A stretch of DNA of 64,000 nt. Origin: Hydrogenophaga sp. (GTDB taxonomy: Bacteria; Pseudomonadota; Gammaproteobacteria; Burkholderiales; Burkholderiaceae_C). Shown piece after piece: positions 1-8,802 of the stretch (positions are counted from its first letter, which is position 1; every line of letters begins with the position of its first letter). The notes beneath the pieces were generated by a model, which had not been told where the DNA came from, searched no databases, and saw nothing but the letters and a program-made list of their open reading frames with translations. Made by a program: the position numbers and the translations under genes. Where the stretch lies: contig JACVCO010000007.1 in assembly GCA_016741995.1 (NCBI GenBank), positions 124,001-188,000 on the forward strand. Direction: 5' to 3'.

Positions 1-124
1 CAGGCAGCATTCCCTTTCATGACCCCATGAAGAAGTCTCGTTTGCGAGCCCTTCTGCCCTGGGCTAGCCTTTTGCAGTCGGGAATTTCCCATCCGAACCG
101 TCGAAGAGAGACAAGGACCGCCCC

Positions 125-1231
125 ATGAGCCAAGCCGCCCCCCCCATCGAGAAACCCCTGGTCCGCGCGAACGCCGCGCAGGCCGGCAACCGCTTCATCC
201 GCAACACCTGGTACGTGGCCATGTGGTCCGCCGACCTGGCGCCAGGCAAGCTGGTGGCCCGCACCATCCTCAACGAGCCGCTGGTGTTCTTCCGCAAGGA
301 AGACGGTGGCATCGCCGCCATGTCCGACCGCTGCTCGCACCGCTTCGCGCCGCTGTCCATGGGCAAGCTCATGGCCGGTGACCGCGTGCAGTGCATCTAC
401 CACGGCCTGGAGTTCGGTGCCGACGGGAAATGCGTGAAGAACCCGCACGGCAACTGCACCATCCCCGCGGCGGCGCACCTCAAGGGCTACACCGTGGTCG
501 AGCGCCACACCCTGCTGTGGATCTGGATGGGCGACAAGACGCCGGACCCGTCGACGATCCCCGACTACAGCTGCCTCGACGACCGACCGGCCGAACACAT
601 CACCAAGCCGGGCTACCTCACGGTCGATGCGAGCTACGAACTGGTGGTCGACAACCTGCTGGACCTGAGCCACACCTCCTACGTGCACGCGGGCATCCTC
701 GGCAACGCCGACACGGTGGAGGCCGACATCAAGGTCGAGCAGAAGGGCGACGTCGTCGCGGTGAGCCGCCCCTCGAAGAACGCCGACACCCCCGGCATCC
801 TGAAGATGATGAGCCCGCCCGGCTTCGAGCGGGGCGACCAGTGGAGCACCATCAGCTGGTATGCCCCCTGCTACATGATCCTGGAGTTCGGCGTGAGCAA
901 GCCGGGCGAGCCCAAGGAGAAGGGCACGGGCTACTTCGCGCTGCACCTGCTCACCCCCGAAACGGAGCGCACCACGCACTACCACTACTCGGCCGCGCGC
1001 TGGAACGTGCTTACCGAGGGTGAAGAGAAGAACAGCGCCATCCGCGACAAGATCTTCGAGATGCGCACCTTCGCTTTCGCCGAGCAGGACGTGCCGGTGA
1101 TCGAGGCGCAGCAACGCCTGATGGACCAGGCCCGCACGCCGCTGTCGCCGACGCTGCTGGCCATCGACGCCGGGCCGACGCGCTACCGCCGCGTGCTCGA
1201 ACGCCTGCTCGCCGAAGACGCCACCGAATGA
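125..1231 (+). CDS. Rieske [2Fe-2S] oxygenase, VanA/TsaM-type O-demethylase oxygenase subunit
   Basis: The 368-aa protein is the terminal oxygenase of a two-component aromatic O-demethylase or ring-side-chain oxygenase. The Rieske cluster ligands are visible as C70-x-H72 and C90-x2-H93. The mononuclear iron site is DNLLDLSHTSYVH, with H183 and H188. Length and domain order (Rieske first, then catalytic domain) fit vanillate demethylase VanA, toluenesulfonate TsaM and dicamba demethylase. The start follows an AAGGA about 8 nt upstream. It overlaps the reductase gene downstream by 4 nt (ATGA), so the two are co-translated. The family is secure; the substrate is not, and vanillate is only the best-known option. 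Confidence 0.88.
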   Translation: MSQAAPPIEKPLVRANAAQAGNRFIRNTWYVAMWSADLAPGKLVARTILNEPLVFFRKEDGGIAAMSDRCSHRFAPLSMGKLMAGDRVQCIYHGLEFGADGKCVKNPHGNCTIPAAAHLKGYTVVERHTLLWIWMGDKTPDPSTIPDYSCLDDRPAEHITKPGYLTVDASYELVVDNLLDLSHTSYVHAGILGNADTVEADIKVEQKGDVVAVSRPSKNADTPGILKMMSPPGFERGDQWSTISWYAPCYMILEFGVSKPGEPKEKGTGYFALHLLTPETERTTHYHYSAARWNVLTEGEEKNSAIRDKIFEMRTFAFAEQDVPVIEAQQRLMDQARTPLSPTLLAIDAGPTRYRRVLERLLAEDATE

Positions 1232-2214
1232 GCACCGGCGGCGACGACGCGGCGCGCGCGCGCGCCGACGACCGCCTGTCCGTGCGCATCGCCCGCCGCG
1301 ACGCGGCGGCCACCGACATCGTCGCGCTCGAACTCGTGCCGGCCGAAGGCGGCGAGTTGCCGGCGTTCGATGCCGGTGCGCACGTGGACGTGGAGGTGGC
1401 GCCCGGCTTGCTGCGGCAGTACTCGCTGTGCAACCCGCCCGGCGAGCGCCACCGCTACCGCCTGGGTGTGCTGCTCGACCCCAACTCGCGCGGCGGATCG
1501 GCCGCGGTGCACCGCGACTTCGCGGTCGGTCAGGTGGTGCGGATCGGATCGCCGCGCAACAACTTTCCCCTGATCGATGACCACCGGCCGGTGGTGCTGG
1601 CCGCGGGCGGCATCGGCATCACGCCGCTGCTGGCCATGGCCCACCGCCTGCAGGCCCTGGGCAAGACGTTCGCCCTGCACTACTGCGCCCGCAGCCAGGA
1701 CCGCGCGGCCTTCCTCGACGAGATCGCGGCGAGCGGATTCGCGGATGCCCTGCAACTGCACCTGGACGACGGCACGCCTGCGCAACGACTTTCGCTCGAC
1801 GCCGTGTTCGCCGACCGCGACGCCCACGTCTACTGCTGCGGCCCCGAGGGTTTCATCGCCCACATCACCGGCGGCGCCAGCGCGCGCGACTGGCCGGCCG
1901 GCCAGATGCACGTCGAGCACTTCAAGGCCGAGGTGGTGCAGGACGGCGACGCCTTCACGGTGGAAGCCCGGCGCAGCGGTGTGACGGTTCGTGTTCCCCC
2001 GGGGGTCAGCGCCGCCCAGGCGCTGATGGCGGCCGGCGTGCCGGTGGCCTTGTCCTGCGAGCAGGGCATCTGCGGCACCTGCCTGGTGCCGGTGCTCGAA
2101 GGCACGCCCGACCACCGCGACGAGTACCAGACCGACGAGGAGAAGGCCGCCAACACGCACATGACGCCGTGCTGCTCGCGCGCCCGCACCTCGCGGATCG
2201 TGCTCGACCTGTAG
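1228..2214 (+). CDS. VanB-type oxidoreductase: FMN/NAD domain plus C-terminal [2Fe-2S] ferredoxin
   Basis: This 328-aa protein passes electrons from NAD(P)H through flavin and a plant-type ferredoxin to the Rieske oxygenase encoded just upstream. The flavin-binding RQYSL motif is in the N-terminal third and the nucleotide-binding GGIGITPLLAM stretch follows. The C-terminal domain has the cysteine pattern CEQGICGTC plus a distal cysteine. This order is typical of phthalate dioxygenase reductase/VanB. The start codon overlaps the oxygenase stop codon. The gene runs convergently into the HMG-CoA reductase gene, 13 nt away. Confidence 0.87.
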   Translation: MSTGGDDAARARADDRLSVRIARRDAAATDIVALELVPAEGGELPAFDAGAHVDVEVAPGLLRQYSLCNPPGERHRYRLGVLLDPNSRGGSAAVHRDFAVGQVVRIGSPRNNFPLIDDHRPVVLAAGGIGITPLLAMAHRLQALGKTFALHYCARSQDRAAFLDEIAASGFADALQLHLDDGTPAQRLSLDAVFADRDAHVYCCGPEGFIAHITGGASARDWPAGQMHVEHFKAEVVQDGDAFTVEARRSGVTVRVPPGVSAAQALMAAGVPVALSCEQGICGTCLVPVLEGTPDHRDEYQTDEEKAANTHMTPCCSRARTSRIVLDL

Positions 2215-2227
2215 CGCGCGGTCGGCC

Positions 2228-3505
2228 TCAGCCCGCGCGCAGCGCCTGCAACTCGGCCTCGGCCACGTCGATGCGCACCGTGCCGCGTTGCACCAGCACG
2301 CGCGCCACGCGCTCGATCTCGTCGCCCACGGCGCCGGCCATCATGGCGATGTTCTGCGCGTGCAGGGCCATGTGGCCCTTCTGGATGCCGGTGGTGGCCA
2401 GGGCCTTCATGGCGGAGAAGTTCTGCGCCAGGCCCACGGCCGCGATGATCCGCGCCAGCTCCTCCGCGGTCTGCACGCCGAGCACCTTGAGCGCGAGCTT
2501 GGCGGTGGGGTGCAGTTTGGTGGCGCCGCCCACCAGGCCCACGGCCATGGGCAGTTCGATGCTGCCGGCGAGGTCGCCACTGTCGGTGATTTCCCAGTGC
2601 GTGAGGCTGGCATAGCGGCCGTTGCGCGCGGCGTAGGCGTGGGCGCCGGCTTCCACGGCGCGCGTGTCGTTGCCGGTGGCCAGCACCACGGCGCTGATGC
2701 CGTTCATGATCCCCTTGTTGTGCGTGGCCGCGCGGTAGGGGTCGGCGTCGGCGAAGTGGTAGGCCGACAGCATGCCGTCGCGCACCGCCTCGCCACCGAT
2801 GGCGGCCAGCGGCCACACGCAGCGCGCGCGCGCCAGGCGCCTGTCGGCCAGGTTGGAGAGGATGCGCAGGTTGGTTCGCCCGCCGGTCCAGCCCGCGATC
2901 TGCGGGGCCAGCTTCTCGGCCATGGTGTTGACGGCGTTGGCGCCCATGGCGTCGCGCGTGTCGACCACGATGTGGGTGATGACCATGGCGCCGCCGCGCG
3001 TGTCGAGCACGCGCACCTCCAGGTCGCGGAAACCGCCGCCGAGCTTGAGCAGCACCGGGTCGCACGCGTCGCAGATCGCCTGGACCTCGGCCTTGCGCTC
3101 GAGGATGCGCAGGCGCGCGGCCTGCACGTCGCTCACGTGGGTGAGCTGGATCTGCGCAATCATCTGCGTGCCCGACATCGAGGTGACGAAGCCCCCCGCG
3201 TCGTAACTCTGGCGCGCGGCATTGCACACCGCGGCCACCACGGACGATTCTTCCGTGGCCATGGGGATCAGCCGGTCGCGGCCGTCGATGCGCATGTTGG
3301 TGGCGATGCCCACCGGGATGTTCATCGTGCCGATCACGTTCTCGATCAGGTGGTCGGCGAGTTCGGGCGCCAGGTTGCCGGTGTTCAGCAGGTGGGCGCT
3401 CTCGGCCACGCTCAGGCCGGCGAAGCGGGCCACGGCGGCGATGCGCTCGGGAATGGGGAGCTTGTGGAAGCCGCCGATGCGGCTGCTGGGTTCGTTCGTG
3501 CTCAT
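2228..3505 (-). CDS. mvaA: Hydroxymethylglutaryl-CoA reductase, class II (degradative)
   Basis: The 425-aa protein matches the length of the Pseudomonas mevalonii enzyme, which oxidises mevalonate to HMG-CoA with NAD+. Visible motifs are ENVIG (55-59), the catalytic glutamate in PMATEESSV (E85/E86), DAMGANAVNTM (185-195), the catalytic lysine in THNKG (K264), the aspartate in GNDTRAVEAG (D280) and the histidine in GHMALHAQN (H378). It lacks the membrane anchor of class I enzymes. ATG 3505 is preferred because a GAG sits 6 nt upstream; ATG 3511 would add two residues. The TRAP transporter genes upstream on the same strand suggest uptake of mevalonate. No HMG-CoA lyase gene lies in the window. 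Confidence 0.93.
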   Translation of the reverse strand: MSTNEPSSRIGGFHKLPIPERIAAVARFAGLSVAESAHLLNTGNLAPELADHLIENVIGTMNIPVGIATNMRIDGRDRLIPMATEESSVVAAVCNAARQSYDAGGFVTSMSGTQMIAQIQLTHVSDVQAARLRILERKAEVQAICDACDPVLLKLGGGFRDLEVRVLDTRGGAMVITHIVVDTRDAMGANAVNTMAEKLAPQIAGWTGGRTNLRILSNLADRRLARARCVWPLAAIGGEAVRDGMLSAYHFADADPYRAATHNKGIMNGISAVVLATGNDTRAVEAGAHAYAARNGRYASLTHWEITDSGDLAGSIELPMAVGLVGGATKLHPTAKLALKVLGVQTAEELARIIAAVGLAQNFSAMKALATTGIQKGHMALHAQNIAMMAGAVGDEIERVARVLVQRGTVRIDVAEAELQALRAG

Positions 3506-3531
3506 GGACATCTCGAAGGAAGAAAGAAGAA

Positions 3532-4848
3532 TCAGCGCGCGGCCATGAGGCGCGGCAGCCAGGTGATGAGGTCGGGCACGGCGGCGCAGATCAGCAGGCC
3601 GACGAACTGCAGGATGAAGAAGGGCAGGATGCCCCAGTACACGTCGCCCATGCCGAGGTGTTTGGGCAGCGTGCTCTTGATATAGAACAGCGTGTAGCCG
3701 AAGGGCGGGCTGATGTAGCCCATCTGGATGGTGATGGCGTAGAGCACGCCGAACCAGATCTCGTCGAAGCCGAGCAGGCGCACGATGGGCAGGAACACCG
3801 GCACCGTGAGCAGGATGATGCCGAGCTCGTCGAGCACGGTGCCCAGGAAGATGAGCAGCAGCATCATGGCGCCGAGCACCACCCAGCGGTCCACGTTCAG
3901 GCCCTTGATGAACTCGAGCAACGTGTCGGCGCCGCCCAGCCCGGTGAAGATGGCCACATAGGCTTTGGCGCCGATGGTGATCCACAGGATCATCGACGTG
4001 GCCTTGAGCGCATCCACGCCGGCATCGCGCAGCATGGGCAGGCGCAGGCGGCCCTTGAGGAAGGCCGGCACCATGGCCCCGGCCACGCCGACGGCGGCCG
4101 ACTCGGTGGGCGTGGCGACGCCGAAGAAGATCGAGCCCAGGATCAGCACGATCAGCATCGAGGGGAAGATCAACGCCTTGAGCGCGACCAGCTTCTCGCG
4201 CAGCGGCGCGCGGCGGGCGTCCGGGTCCAGCGGCACCCACTCGGGCTTGAACCAACCCACCAGCACGATGTAGGTGATGTACAGCACCGCGAGGATGAGG
4301 CCGGGCACGATGCCCGCGATCAGCATCTGGCCGATGGAGACCTGCGCCGTGACCGCGTACACGATGGTGAGCACCGAGGGCGGGATGAGGATGCCCAGCG
4401 TGCCCGACGCGCAGATGGTGCCGAGCGCGAGCCGCGGGTTGTAGCGCCGGCGCAGCATCTCGGGCAGCGCCAGGATGCCCATGGCCGTGACGGCGGCACC
4501 GACCACGCCCGTCATCGCCGCCATCACCACGCAGATGATCACGGTGCCGATGGCCAGGCCGCCGCGCAGGCGACCGAACCACAGTTCCATGGCGCGGTAC
4601 AGGTCCTCGATCACGCCCGAGCGCTGCAGCACGCAGGCCATCAGGATGAACAGCGGAATCGCCATCAGCGGTTCCGAGTTCATGGTGTCGAAGATCTGCA
4701 GCACCAGAACGACCACGGCGTTCGGTTCCCACAGCGTGACGGTGAACAGCAGCGACAGACCACCGAGCACGAAGGCGATGGGCAGGCCGCTGAGCATGAA
4801 CAGCGTGAGGCTGCCGAACATCAGCAGCAGGATCATGTTCGAGCTCAC
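3532..4848 (-). CDS. dctM: TRAP transporter large permease (DctM family)
   Basis: This 438-aa, very hydrophobic protein is the large membrane subunit of a TRAP transporter, which uses the sodium or proton gradient to import organic acids delivered by a periplasmic receptor. Typical DctM signatures are seen: the N-terminal hairpin, LPIAFVLGG, GTLGILIPPS and the distal GYISPPFG segment. It overlaps the small permease gene by 4 nt and is followed 26 nt later by HMG-CoA reductase. That arrangement suggests mevalonate or a related branched hydroxy acid as substrate, which is an inference. Confidence 0.92.
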   Translation of the reverse strand: MSSNMILLLMFGSLTLFMLSGLPIAFVLGGLSLLFTVTLWEPNAVVVLVLQIFDTMNSEPLMAIPLFILMACVLQRSGVIEDLYRAMELWFGRLRGGLAIGTVIICVVMAAMTGVVGAAVTAMGILALPEMLRRRYNPRLALGTICASGTLGILIPPSVLTIVYAVTAQVSIGQMLIAGIVPGLILAVLYITYIVLVGWFKPEWVPLDPDARRAPLREKLVALKALIFPSMLIVLILGSIFFGVATPTESAAVGVAGAMVPAFLKGRLRLPMLRDAGVDALKATSMILWITIGAKAYVAIFTGLGGADTLLEFIKGLNVDRWVVLGAMMLLLIFLGTVLDELGIILLTVPVFLPIVRLLGFDEIWFGVLYAITIQMGYISPPFGYTLFYIKSTLPKHLGMGDVYWGILPFFILQFVGLLICAAVPDLITWLPRLMAAR

Positions 4849-5372
4849 AGGGCCACCTCTTCGACGGGCGCTTCGTCACCGCTGCCGTACCAGGTGCGCG
4901 CGAATTCCACCAGCGCCTGCAGCAGCATGAGCAGCAGGGCCAGCGGCACCATGAGCTTGACCGGCCAGATCGGCGGGTTCCAGGCCGAGAAGCTGGTCTC
5001 GCGGTAGCTCCAGGCGTTGAAGGCCAGCGGCGCGCTGTAGATCAGCAGGATGGCGCAGAACAGCACGATCACCGGGTAGTTCACGAGGTCGAGCCGGCGC
5101 GACCAGGTGGCGCTCAGGCGCTGGCGCAACAGGTCGAGCGCGACATGGCCCTTCAGGTGCAGCAAGTGCGGGCCGCCGAGCAGGAAGTAAGGGCCGAACA
5201 GCAGCACGGCGAGCTCCATGCCCCAGACGGTGGGCGCGTTGAAGAAGTAGCGCATCACCACTTCGTAGAGCATCACGGGGACGACGATGGCCATCACCCA
5301 CACGGTGATCTGGAAAAGCCAGCGGTTGACGGTGGTGATGGCGCGGGCGATGGCGGACAGCCAGACGGGCAT
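4845..5372 (-). CDS. dctQ: TRAP transporter small permease (DctQ family)
   Basis: The 175-aa protein has four hydrophobic segments and the DctQ pattern (NAPTVWGMELAVLLFGPYF, then GHVALDLL). It forms the small membrane subunit that pairs with DctM. The start at 5372 is chosen over an upstream ATG because GAGGAG lies about 6 nt before it. It overlaps dctM by 4 nt. A GC-rich hairpin sits between this gene and the receptor gene upstream. Confidence 0.88.
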   Translation of the reverse strand: MPVWLSAIARAITTVNRWLFQITVWVMAIVVPVMLYEVVMRYFFNAPTVWGMELAVLLFGPYFLLGGPHLLHLKGHVALDLLRQRLSATWSRRLDLVNYPVIVLFCAILLIYSAPLAFNAWSYRETSFSAWNPPIWPVKLMVPLALLLMLLQALVEFARTWYGSGDEAPVEEVAL

Positions 5373-5396
5373 GCCGGACTCCTCGATGGGTCGCGA

Positions 5397-5433
5397 GCGC
5401 GCACGGCCGCACCTGCGCGGCACGCCGTGCGCG
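5397..5433 (-). terminator. Intercistronic hairpin between TRAP receptor and permease genes
   Basis: CGCGCACGGC (5398-5407) and its exact complement GCCGTGCGCG (5424-5433) form a strong stem with a 16-nt loop. There is no U-tract, so it is not a classical terminator. Hairpins placed between a solute-receptor gene and its permease genes commonly stabilise the receptor mRNA or reduce read-through, giving excess receptor. That role here is inferred. Confidence 0.5.
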
Positions 5434-5445
5434 ACAGCGCGGTGT

Positions 5446-6483
5446 TCAGGCCAGCAGGCCGAGCTGCTTCATGAACGCCACCTGGCTTTCCAGGATGCGC
5501 GTGGCCAGGGCATCCCCCTTGGTGGCGGTGCGCCAGGCTTCCATGGCCTTGGGCCGCGCGGCGGCCACGTCGGCCGGGTTGAAGCGGATGACTTCGCAAC
5601 CCTTGGCGGCGTATTTCTCCAGCGCGACGACGTCGTTCACCAGGATGTTCTGGCGCAGCGCGGCCGAGGTCTCGCGCGCAGCCACGGCCAGCGCGGCCTT
5701 GTACTCGGCCGGCAGGCGCTCGTGCGCGGCGCGGTTGGCCACGTACGACGTGGCGGTGGTGGGCTGGTGAAAGCCCGGCACGATGACGAACTTGGCCACC
5801 TCGGCCAGGCCGGCCTCGAAGTTGGCGGTGAGGTCACCGCGGTCGGCCATGTCGATCACGCCCTTGTCGAGCGCGGAGTACACCTCGCCCGTGGGCAGCG
5901 GCGTGACGGACACGCCCATCGCGCCCATCACCGCAGAGGCCAGGCCCACGAAGCGGCCCTTCTTGCCCGCCAGGTCGGCGATCTTGCGGATCGGCACCTT
6001 GGAGTGCAGCGGCTCCTGGCCGTACACGGTGGGGGCGATGTAGTGCAGGCCCGCCGGTGCATAGGCCTGGCGCGCGAGCTCCAGGCCGCCGCGCTCGTAG
6101 AACCAGGCCTCGTACTCGTCGCTCTCGGCAAAGCCGAAGGGAATGGTGCTGGTGAAGGCGAACGCGGGGATCTTGCCGGCCTCGTAGCCGTCGAAGGTCT
6201 TCATCATCTCGAAGGCACCGCCGCGCACGGCGTCGAAGGCCTGGGCCGCGGGCACCATCTGCCCGGCCGCGAACAGGTTGATCTTGAAGCGCCCGCCGGT
6301 GAGTTCGGCCACGCGCGCCACGAAGCGCTCCTCGAACTTCTGCGGCGTGGTGCCGCCGTCCCACAGCGCCTGCATGCGCCAGCTCACGGCGGGCGACTGG
6401 GCGTGCACGGCCAGCGGGGCGGCCGCGGTGGCGGCGAGGGCGGTCTTGAGCAGACCGCGACGGGGAATCGCTTGGGGTTTCAT
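5446..6483 (-). CDS. dctP: TRAP transporter solute receptor (DctP family), probable mevalonate-type substrate
   Basis: The 345-aa protein begins with a twin-arginine-like signal (PRRGLLKTALAATAAA, ending around AVHAQ) and continues as a DctP-type periplasmic receptor. Family features are FKINLFAAGQMVPAAQAFDAV and the helix around PTGEVYSALDKGVIDMAD. It is the first gene of the dctP-dctQ-dctM-mvaA operon and diverges from a MocR-type regulator. The substrate is inferred from the linked HMG-CoA reductase and is not visible from the binding site by eye. Confidence 0.9.
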   Translation of the reverse strand: MKPQAIPRRGLLKTALAATAAAPLAVHAQSPAVSWRMQALWDGGTTPQKFEERFVARVAELTGGRFKINLFAAGQMVPAAQAFDAVRGGAFEMMKTFDGYEAGKIPAFAFTSTIPFGFAESDEYEAWFYERGGLELARQAYAPAGLHYIAPTVYGQEPLHSKVPIRKIADLAGKKGRFVGLASAVMGAMGVSVTPLPTGEVYSALDKGVIDMADRGDLTANFEAGLAEVAKFVIVPGFHQPTTATSYVANRAAHERLPAEYKAALAVAARETSAALRQNILVNDVVALEKYAAKGCEVIRFNPADVAAARPKAMEAWRTATKGDALATRILESQVAFMKQLGLLA

Positions 6484-6584
6484 GGCTTGTCTCCAGAGGC
6501 TTGTGGTTGTTCGCCCGCATGGGCTGCGGGTCGGTGCGCAAGGCCTGCGCTGCCAAAAAGTCTATGGACGTGCGCCCATCCGCA

Positions 6585-6639
6585 TGGGTACAGTTTGGGC
6601 ACAGATTCACAAACTGTGCCCATCGATTCGTGGGCACAG
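6585..6639. promoter_or_regulatory. Cluster of four MocR operator half-sites
   Basis: TGGGTACAG (6585-6593) and TGGGCACAG (6596-6604) are direct repeats 11 bp apart. CTGTGCCCA (6614-6622) is the exact inverse of the second. TGGGCACAG occurs again at 6631-6639. They fill the 177-bp region between the TRAP operon and the regulator. MocR/GabR/PdxR regulators are known to bind paired direct and inverted repeats in such positions, so these are the likely sites of the adjacent regulator. Confidence 0.75.
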
Positions 6640-6660
6640 TGACCCCCCACCGGAGCGCGC

Positions 6661-8055
6661 ATGGACCCGCGAACACCCGACACCAAGGCCGAGGCCCTCA
6701 CGGCGCGGCTGATCCAGGCCATCGAACAGGGCGGCCTGCCCGCGGGCAGCCGCCTGCGCTCGGTGCGCGACGCCGCGGCCAAGGAAGGCCTGGGCGTGAA
6801 CACCGTGGTCGAGGCCTACAACCGGCTGGTGGCGCGCGGCTACGCCGAGGCGCGGCCCGGCTCGGGTTTCTACGTGCGGCGCGTGGCGCGCTCGCGCACC
6901 GCCGCACCGCCCGCGCACGTGAGCGACGCGGTGGACCTGGTCTCGCTGTTGCGCGAACAACTCGAACAGCACTACGAAGTGCGCGTGGGCGATGGCCGCC
7001 CACCCGCGTCGTGGATGGAGGGCTCCGACATCGCGCGCCAGCTCAGGCTCGCGCGCGGCGGTGAGCCGGCCGACCAGGGCCACGGCTACGGCACGCCCTG
7101 GGGCTACGCGCCGCTGCGCGACACGGTGGCGCGCCTGCTCAGCGAGCGCGCGATCCATGTGCACGCGCGCCAGGTGCTGCTCACGCAGGGCGCGAACCAC
7201 GCACTCGACCTCATCGTGCGGCACCTGCTCGACGCGGGCGACACGGTGCTGGTGGATTCACCGGGCTACTACCCCTTGTTCGGCAAGCTCAAGCTCGCCA
7301 AGGTGGCGATGTGGGGCGTGCCACGCCAGGCCGACGGGCCCGACCTCGACGCGCTGCAGGCGCTGCTGCGTGCGCACCGCCCGCGCGTGTTCTTCACGCA
7401 ATCGCTCGCACACAACCCCACCGGCGGCTCGATCAGCCTGCCCAAGGCGCACAAGCTGCTGCAGCTCGCGGCCGAGCACGACTGCCTGGTGGTGGAAGAC
7501 GACCCGTTTGCCGATCTGCAGCCACCGGGTGCGCCGCGGCTGGCGGCGCTCGACCAACTGGAGCGCGTGATCTACGTGAGCAGCTTCTCGAAGACCTTGT
7601 CGGCGGGGCTGCGCGTCGGCTACATCGCCGGGCCGGCGCAGCACATCGGCGCGCTGTGCGATCTCAAGATGGTGACCGTCGTGTCCACCTCCGACTTCGT
7701 CGAGCGCGTGGTGCACCAGCTGATCACCACGGGCCAGTACCGGCGCCACCTGAACCGGCTCAAGACCCGGCTCGGCGAGGCCTTCGTGCCCGCGGTGAAG
7801 GCGCTCACGCGCGCGGGCGTGCAGGTGCAACCGGCCGACCCGGCGGGCTATTACCTGTGGGCCACGCTGCCGCGCGGCCTGTCGGAGCTCGCGCTGGCGC
7901 GCCAGGCGGCGAAGGCGGGCATCTTCCTGGCGCCGGGCTCGGTGTTCTTCCCCGAGCGCAAGGCGGACCACGCCGCGATCCGCGTCAACGTGGCCTACGC
8001 GAACGACCCGCGCTTCCTGCGCTTTCTATCGGGCGCGGTGAAGGCCGCGCGCTGA
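6661..8055 (+). CDS. MocR family regulator (GntR winged helix fused to type-I aminotransferase domain)
   Basis: The 464-aa protein has an N-terminal GntR winged helix (about residues 10-80, with LRSVRDAAAKEGLGVNTVVEAYNRL) followed by a complete fold-type I aminotransferase-like domain. The PLP-binding lysine is in SSFSKTLSAGLRVGY (K311), and VVEDDPFADL carries the cofactor-binding aspartate. Such proteins are PLP-dependent regulators rather than enzymes. It diverges from the mevalonate-type TRAP/HMG-CoA reductase operon, with four operator half-sites in between, and is probably its regulator. The effector is unknown. Confidence 0.88.
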   Translation: MDPRTPDTKAEALTARLIQAIEQGGLPAGSRLRSVRDAAAKEGLGVNTVVEAYNRLVARGYAEARPGSGFYVRRVARSRTAAPPAHVSDAVDLVSLLREQLEQHYEVRVGDGRPPASWMEGSDIARQLRLARGGEPADQGHGYGTPWGYAPLRDTVARLLSERAIHVHARQVLLTQGANHALDLIVRHLLDAGDTVLVDSPGYYPLFGKLKLAKVAMWGVPRQADGPDLDALQALLRAHRPRVFFTQSLAHNPTGGSISLPKAHKLLQLAAEHDCLVVEDDPFADLQPPGAPRLAALDQLERVIYVSSFSKTLSAGLRVGYIAGPAQHIGALCDLKMVTVVSTSDFVERVVHQLITTGQYRRHLNRLKTRLGEAFVPAVKALTRAGVQVQPADPAGYYLWATLPRGLSELALARQAAKAGIFLAPGSVFFPERKADHAAIRVNVAYANDPRFLRFLSGAVKAAR

Positions 8056-8080
8056 CAGGCAGACCGCGCGGCCGGGGGGG

Positions 8081-8695
8081 TCAGGCCGCCACCGGCTCCA
8101 GCAGCGCGTCGACCTCGGCCTCGGCCGCCTGCAGGCCCTTGGCGCGCGGCTCATCGCCCATGGCCAGGCCTTCGGCGTGCACGAAGCGCACTTCCGTCAT
8201 GCCCAGGAAGCCGAGGAAGTTGCGCACGAAAGGCGTCTGCGTGTCGTGCGGCTGGCCCTTGTAGAGGCCACCGCGCGCGGTGAACACCACCACCTGCTTG
8301 CCCGTGACCAGGCCTTCGGGGCCGTTGGCGGTGTAGCGGAAGGTGATGCCGGCGCGCGCCACGTGATCGAAGTACGCCTTGAGCGTGGACGGGATGCCGA
8401 AGTTGTAGAGCGGCAGGCCCAGGGCCACCACGTCGGCGCCCTGCAGTTCGGCGATGAGTTCGTCGGACTGCGCCACCAGCGCCTGTTGCTCGGGCGTGCG
8501 GCGTTCGGCCGGCGTGGAGAACGCCCCCACGCGCGCCAGGTCCAGGTGCGGCAGGGGTTGTTCGGCCAGGTCGCGCACGATCACGCGGCCCGTGGGGTTG
8601 GCGGCTTGCCAGGACGCCGCGAAGCGGTCGGCCAGGCGGTTGGACTGGCCGTCGCCGAGCAGGATGCTGGAGCGGATGAGGAGCAGGGTTTTCAT
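8081..8695 (-). CDS. azoR: FMN-dependent NADH:quinone oxidoreductase / azoreductase
   Basis: The 204-aa flavodoxin-like protein starts with the AzoR pattern MKTLLLIRSSILLGDGQSNRLADRF, here read from its first 20 residues onward. It contains the FMN-binding PLYNFGIPSTLKAYFDHV region and TARGG. AzoR enzymes reduce quinones and azo compounds by two-electron transfer. The start at 8695 gives the normal family length (about 200 aa); the longer open frame upstream is not needed. It diverges from a LysR regulator gene. Confidence 0.87.
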   Translation of the reverse strand: MKTLLLIRSSILLGDGQSNRLADRFAASWQAANPTGRVIVRDLAEQPLPHLDLARVGAFSTPAERRTPEQQALVAQSDELIAELQGADVVALGLPLYNFGIPSTLKAYFDHVARAGITFRYTANGPEGLVTGKQVVVFTARGGLYKGQPHDTQTPFVRNFLGFLGMTEVRFVHAEGLAMGDEPRAKGLQAAEAEVDALLEPVAA

Positions 8696-8732
8696 GGCGC
8701 GGGTTCCTTGTTGAACGATGACCCGATTGAAA

Positions 8733-8749
8733 CATCGCCTGATCCGATG
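8733..8749. promoter_or_regulatory. Candidate LysR-type binding site
   Basis: CATCG-N7-CGATG is an inverted repeat containing a T-N11-A core (8735-8747), the usual shape of a LysR site. It lies in the 107-bp region between the divergent azoreductase and LysR genes. Only one copy is seen and arms are short. Confidence 0.4.
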
Positions 8750-8802
8750 AAAAAGCGCAAAATTCCGCTCAAACCCATCAATCCAATCGATCATTCAAGC
8801 CC

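Noticed and set aside
1..20. Possible divergent gene starting at an ATG (20-18) and leaving the left edge
   Set aside because: Only six codons are visible, which is too little to support a gene.
3506..4879. Very long frame running upstream from the HMG-CoA reductase gene (about 880 codons)
   Set aside because: The part above 3511 is an antisense-like shadow of the TRAP permease gene in a GC-rich frame; the reductase has its own start.
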